NCBI GenBank assembly: GCA_046336825.1
Contig: JBKDFX010000089.1
Span: 1-9,040, forward strand
DNA: 9,040 nt
Source of the DNA: Ga0074139 sp046336825
GTDB taxonomy: Bacteria; Bdellovibrionota; Bdellovibrionia; Bdellovibrionales; Bdellovibrionaceae
Direction: 5' to 3'
Part shown: positions 6,331-9,040 of the stretch, one piece after another
Numbering within the stretch: the first letter of the stretch is position 1
Layout: the number at the start of each line of letters is the position of its first letter
Translations under genes and position numbers: made by a program
Notes under the pieces: generated by a model
Database searches by the model: none
Told to the model about the DNA's origin: nothing
What the model saw: only the letters and a program-made list of their open reading frames with translations

Positions 6331-7445
6331 TATTTTTTTGCCCCACATTTTTTATCCATAAATAAGTGATAATTTTTTTCTACGAATAGTCCGCCTAAGC
6401 TGTTGTCAACAAGGCCTATGGCTTCGTCGCACTCATTCCATTGAGTCGGTACAATTGATCTCAGATCTTTAATTGGATTTTTAGACCATACAAAAGGAGA
6501 GACCATCGTGGAGACGGTATTGTGATTTACATCTTTCAAGTCCACTCGAATCGCTCCTCTAAGGGCATTATCGAGTACTGAAATTAAATTTTGAGCTTCA
6601 TCCTGATTATCAACACAAATGCCTGAGCTAAATACAAAACCACGTCTTTGGTTAGAAGTTCCTGAACCTTTGGGGCAGAGCTCCTTTTGATAATGAAGGG
6701 CCCATTTAATTGCGCCTGACAGATCTGACCCAATGTCATTTAGAATTCCAAATGTGTGTCGATTGCGAAGCTTTCCAAGGCCAGGGATTTCAGACATTAA
6801 CTTTGTTTTCTGTTGATTGGTAAGAGTTCTATTTTCATCAATTCGATCAATTCCGCTCAAAGAATAGTTGTTGAACATACTGTAAAGCATTTCTCCTGCT
6901 AGGATTTGTCTCAAAGCGATGAAATCAGCACTGTTTAATTTTTTAACGGCTATTTCAGAAAAATCACAAATAAGTTCAGCATCTTCTTCGGTACCTTTGT
7001 AGCGACAGCGGTCTGCCATTTCTTCTCGAATTTCACCTTCGAAGGCATTTGCGTTTAATTGAATTTCAATTTGGTGAGCCTGCTTCTTTTTCAAATAATT
7101 TCTGAACTCTTCGATGGCGGCAAAGTAGTCAGACAAAACATCTTGTGTGTCAGATAAATTTTTAAGTGGGGCTCCAGGGGCAGTTAAAAATGCTTTCAAT
7201 GGAGAATTGGGAAAGCGCTGTGCCCATTCTTCATGTCTTTGAATTTGAACACCTTTTAATAAAGGGCGCATACGAGTGTGGAGTCCGCGAAAAGCTTCGA
7301 ATCTTTTAGTCAGTAAGTAAATAAATTCTGCTTTTGCATTGGATGGATTTTTTTCAAGGGCCAATTTTGCCATTTTGTGTGCGACCATGAAGCTGTAAGG
7401 CGTGATGAGCTGTTCGGCAGCTGAAGTGAGCTCATCGGAGCTCAT
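6330..7445 (-). CDS. Body of a probable lipoprotein with TPR-like N-terminal region; 5' end cut off by an in-frame stop
   Basis: This open frame of 371 codons encodes a soluble protein of unknown function. The N-terminal AHKMAKLALEKNPSNAKAEF (22-41) reads like a TPR helix pair, and the rest has no recognised domain. Six cysteines (147, 160, 257, 277, 339, 367) suggest a disulfide-bonded protein outside the cytoplasm, yet this frame has no signal peptide. The frame continues upstream without a shift into a textbook lipoprotein signal peptide, separated only by one TAA codon (7533-7535). The ATG at 7445 has no Shine-Dalgarno sequence and is merely the first Met after that stop. It is residue 43 of the unbroken reading frame begun at 7571. 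Translation from here would give a cytoplasmic product, so in this sequence the gene is probably non-functional or mis-sequenced. It is first in the operon with the two exported proteins and couples to the next gene by a TAATG overlap. Confidence 0.75.
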   Translation of the reverse strand: MSSDELTSAAEQLITPYSFMVAHKMAKLALEKNPSNAKAEFIYLLTKRFEAFRGLHTRMRPLLKGVQIQRHEEWAQRFPNSPLKAFLTAPGAPLKNLSDTQDVLSDYFAAIEEFRNYLKKKQAHQIEIQLNANAFEGEIREEMADRCRYKGTEEDAELICDFSEIAVKKLNSADFIALRQILAGEMLYSMFNNYSLSGIDRIDENRTLTNQQKTKLMSEIPGLGKLRNRHTFGILNDIGSDLSGAIKWALHYQKELCPKGSGTSNQRRGFVFSSGICVDNQDEAQNLISVLDNALRGAIRVDLKDVNHNTVSTMVSPFVWSKNPIKDLRSIVPTQWNECDEAIGLVDNSLGGLFVEKNYHLFMDKKCGAKK

Positions 7446-7571
7446 TTGATTGGCTTGGGAAACTTTGATACCCGTATTCTTATCCTCTTTATTTTTTTGA
7501 CAAGCTGTTAAGCTAATTAAAAAAAGAGCTGTTTAAAGGACCTTTGTTTTCTTCATAACTTTTGTTTCCAT
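7446..7571 (-). pseudogene. Severed lipoprotein signal peptide and start of the 6330-7445 gene
   Basis: Reading leftward from ATG at 7571, the frame gives METKVMKKTKVL, then TAA (7533-7535), then TALFLISLTAC and QKNKEDKNTG, and runs straight into the 371-codon body. Without the stop this is a canonical lipoprotein leader: basic Lys-rich start, hydrophobic core and lipobox L-T-A-C. The reading frame is the same on both sides of the stop, so this is a nonsense change and not an indel. A single base would restore it; for example TTA (Leu) for TAA would give KVLLTALFLISLTAC. The second possible start at 7556 is in frame. TAA is used as a normal stop by other genes here, so codon reassignment is not a plausible explanation. 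Confidence 0.75.
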
Positions 7572-7578
7572 GGTTTTA

Positions 7579-7584
7579 CTCCCC
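7579..7584 (-). promoter_or_regulatory. Ribosome-binding site of the interrupted lipoprotein gene
   Basis: GGGGAG lies seven bases upstream of the ATG at 7571. This well-placed site identifies the original start of the lipoprotein gene, in contrast with the unsupported ATG at 7445. Confidence 0.65.
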
Positions 7585-7609
7585 ATTGTTGGTTTGGTTG
7601 CGCAGCGTT

Positions 7610-7615
7610 AATATA
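7610..7615 (-). promoter_or_regulatory. Possible -10 element for the exported-protein operon
   Basis: TATATT on the minus strand matches the sigma-70 -10 hexamer at five of six positions and lies about 40 bases upstream of the ATG at 7571. No good -35 hexamer occurs 16-18 bases further upstream, which would suit an activator-dependent promoter. The nearby repeats at 7657-7692 would then sit at about -54 to -89. Confidence 0.35.
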
Positions 7616-7656
7616 CTCAGCAAGCAAAGCCAGCCATAGGTCTATTTAGTAAATTG

Positions 7657-7692
7657 TTAACCCTAAAATTAACCATTTAGTTAACTATTGGG
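7657..7692. repeat. Three TTAAC direct repeats at exact 12-bp spacing
   Basis: Consecutive 12-base units on the plus strand are TTAACCCTAAAA (7657-7668), TTAACCATTTAG (7669-7680) and TTAACTATTGGG (7681-7692). The TTAAC core is invariant and exactly in phase, and the outer two copies are extended to the palindrome GTTAAC. They lie between the end of the radical SAM gene and the start of the lipoprotein operon, upstream of a -10-like element. This suggests a multi-subunit regulator site, although AT-rich intergenic DNA produces such motifs more easily than average. Confidence 0.5.
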
Positions 7693-7723
7693 CTCATCCA
7701 CTGAATTCATAGCAATAGATATG

Positions 7724-7736
7724 ACTGTCTCACAGT
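7724..7736. repeat. Small perfect inverted repeat
   Basis: ACTGT (7724-7728) and ACAGT (7732-7736) form a perfect five-base inverted repeat around CTC. It has the size of a short operator half-site pair, or of part of a weak hairpin downstream of the radical SAM gene. No function can be assigned. Confidence 0.3.
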
Positions 7737-7741
7737 GGGGC

Positions 7742-7775
7742 AAAAAGCAGCCCAAGTCCTTATAACTTAAGACTT
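7742..7775 (-). terminator. Imperfect candidate terminator downstream of the radical SAM gene
   Basis: On the minus strand AAGTC (from 7775) pairs with GACTT (ending 7754), extended inward by a G-T wobble and a T-A pair around an eight-base loop. Five T residues follow (7746-7742), but only after an eight-base GGGCTGC-containing spacer, so the geometry is poor. A second weak hairpin, CTTACA/TGTAAG (7799-7815), lies closer to the stop codon but has no T-run. Confidence 0.25.
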
Positions 7776-7830
7776 ATTTGGTTTTAATTTGGGTTTAACT
7801 TACATAATTTGTAAGATGGCGCAAATAACG

Positions 7831-9039
7831 TCAATGACTGAGGTGGCGGCTCTGTCTTTTGGGGGTGACAGATTTTTTGCTCATAAGTTCGGGGGCCTTT
7901 TCAACCTTTATGGAGCTTTTTAAAAACTTAGGAATATCACGACCTCCTCGGAGGGAGTAATCGTGGATCAGGATTTCCTTAGCCTTTTCTTCTGACCAAA
8001 ACTCTTTCTGAGTTAGGAAAACAAAAAGAGATTCTGTTAAATTTGAAAGGGAAATGCCGTGAGATTGGCCATGTCTTTGAGTCATAAAATCAGTGAGGCG
8101 TTTAAAAAAATCAAAATGGGATGAATTTGTTTGGCGATTGTTTACAATAACTTCTTTAACCAAAGTTTGAAAATTACCGCTGTTAGCCACCGTATCCCAA
8201 AACCTCGAGAATCGAGCCATTTGTTGAATTTCAGAATAGGTCATATCCAATGTCGAAAGAATTTGGAAAGGGGGATGACTGGCATAATTCATTTTAAATG
8301 CTTTATCATGGCGAGCAATGGGTGCACCTTTCAGGCGCTTCAGAATTCCCACTTGAATTTCATCTGGCTCAAGATCCACGAGTTGATCAAAGCCCAATTT
8401 AAAACTTTCGAGGTTTTCACCAGGCAGTCCTACAATAAGATCCGCATGGGAGTGAACTTTTGTATATTGTTTGAGATATTTCAAATTTTCTTTCACTTTA
8501 GAATAATCTTGTCGACGAGACACATTGGCCGCCACTTGGGGGTTCCAAGTTTGAATGCCGATTTCAAATTGTAAGGATCCTGGTGGAAATTTTTCGATCA
8601 AGACTTTCAACTCTTGAGGCAAACGATCAGGTACCATCTCGAAATGTAGAAATAGCTTAAGTTCCTTTTGGGCCAAAAAGAATTCTAAAATTTTTGTGCT
8701 TATTTTGGGACTTAAATTAAAAGTTCTATCAACAAACTTAAAAGTGCGTGCCCCTCGTGAGATCAATTGTTGAATTTCTTCGAGAAAAGAATCTATGGGA
8801 AAATTTCTAACACTGAGATCGAGTGAAGAAAGACAGTACTCACATTTATAGGGACAACCGCGGGAAGCTTCCACATACAAGATTCGATTTTGGATATCAG
8901 CTTCTGTGAACTCGGGATAGGGTGACTTGAGCTTATCGAGCGCGGGTAATTGAGCTTTCCAAATTTTTGTTTCAGGTCTTGTTTGATTTAAAATCTGTGA
9001 ACAGAGCTCATAGAACTGGAGATCCGCTTCTCCTTGAAT
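7831..9039 (-). CDS. Radical SAM protein, B12-binding/DUF4080 type, 5' end outside window
   Basis: The frame is open to the right edge, giving 402 visible residues; the true start lies beyond the window. The CxxxCxxC motif that ligates the radical SAM 4Fe-4S cluster is C62-C66-C69 in RGCPYKCEYC. Other TIM-barrel landmarks follow: FVDRTFN (102-108), FEIGIQTWN (158-166) and DLIVGLPGE (200-208). The visible N-terminus IQGEAD resembles the G-E-x-(E/D) motif that ends the cobalamin-binding domain of B12-dependent radical SAM enzymes, so such a domain probably lies upstream. Residues after about 230 (KRLKGAPIARH, PPFQILSTLDMTYSEI, FWDTVANSGNF) resemble the DUF4080 domain often attached to these proteins. 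The tail is basic and probably disordered. The TTG at 8880 is not the start, because coding continues in frame upstream with LDKLKSPYPEF. The substrate is unknown, and neighbours give no clue. Confidence 0.88.
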   Translation of the reverse strand: MQGEADLQFYELCSQILNQTRPETKIWKAQLPALDKLKSPYPEFTEADIQNRILYVEASRGCPYKCEYCLSSLDLSVRNFPIDSFLEEIQQLISRGARTFKFVDRTFNLSPKISTKILEFFLAQKELKLFLHFEMVPDRLPQELKVLIEKFPPGSLQFEIGIQTWNPQVAANVSRRQDYSKVKENLKYLKQYTKVHSHADLIVGLPGENLESFKLGFDQLVDLEPDEIQVGILKRLKGAPIARHDKAFKMNYASHPPFQILSTLDMTYSEIQQMARFSRFWDTVANSGNFQTLVKEVIVNNRQTNSSHFDFFKRLTDFMTQRHGQSHGISLSNLTESLFVFLTQKEFWSEEKAKEILIHDYSLRGGRDIPKFLKSSIKVEKAPELMSKKSVTPKRQSRHLSH

Positions 9040-9040
9040 C

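Noticed and set aside
6331..6348. Upstream ATG at 6348 as the start of the small secreted protein
   Set aside because: It would add MWGKKI before the signal peptide and lengthen the overlap with the upstream gene. The ATG at 6330 gives a better signal peptide and the classic TAATG coupling.
7446..7571. Stop-codon reassignment or programmed readthrough at the TAA in the lipoprotein leader
   Set aside because: TAA terminates other genes in the window, including the S1-domain gene and this gene itself, and no selenocysteine or frameshift-type signal is apparent. A point mutation or base error is simpler.
7721..7765. Short plus-strand frame beginning ATG-ACT-GTC (14 codons)
   Set aside because: It has no ribosome-binding site, is very short, and no promoter faces it.
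8131..8574. Plus-strand open frame of 147 codons
   Set aside because: It lies entirely antisense to the radical SAM coding region, has no recognisable domain or ribosome-binding site, and its residue composition is that of a reverse-strand shadow.
1..9040. Mobile element, CRISPR array, tRNA or phage module
   Set aside because: No transposase or integrase frames, terminal repeats, regular spacer arrays or cloverleaf sequences were seen. Gene packing and base composition look uniform across the window.

Overview
The window looks like a chromosomal segment of a Bdellovibrio-like bacterium (Bdellovibrionota). This is inferred, not proven. The base composition is AT-rich. One gene belongs to the TIGR02147/DUF4423 family, which is known mainly from Bdellovibrio and Fibrobacter relatives. 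There is also an operon of small exported proteins and lipoproteins without recognisable function, typical of that group. Gene density is very high, and no tRNA, rRNA, CRISPR array, insertion sequence or phage gene was seen.

Layout. Positions 3-1019 (+) hold the 3' part of a multi-S1-domain RNA-binding protein whose start lies outside the window. It converges, with no gap at all, on a membrane fatty-acid desaturase at 1020-2144 (-). The intrinsic terminator of the S1 gene lies inside the desaturase coding sequence. Divergent from the desaturase, at 2228-5246 (+), are a stand-alone receiver-domain protein, a KefB/KefC-type cation/proton antiporter with a C-terminal nucleotide-binding (TrkA-N/RCK) domain, and a TIGR02147-family protein. 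The last starts 3 bases after the antiporter stop codon, so the two are almost certainly co-translated.

Positions 5247-7571 (-) hold a compact three-gene operon for exported proteins: a six-cysteine lipoprotein-like protein, a small protein with a Sec signal peptide, and a lipoprotein. The genes overlap by 1 and 20 bases. The first gene is damaged in this sequence. Its start, ribosome-binding site and lipoprotein signal peptide are intact and in frame with the body, but codon 13 is a TAA stop. Upstream lie a -10-like element and three TTAAC repeats spaced exactly 12 bp apart, which may be a regulator site. From 7831 to the window end (-) is the C-terminal part of a radical SAM protein of the B12-binding/DUF4080 type.

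The genes do not form one obvious pathway. The strongest functional pairings are the antiporter with its coupled TIGR02147 protein, and the three exported proteins. The most notable observations are the in-frame stop that severs a lipoprotein signal peptide, the 12-bp repeat array upstream of it, and two convergent gene pairs whose stop codons abut exactly, one of them with its terminator embedded in the opposing gene.
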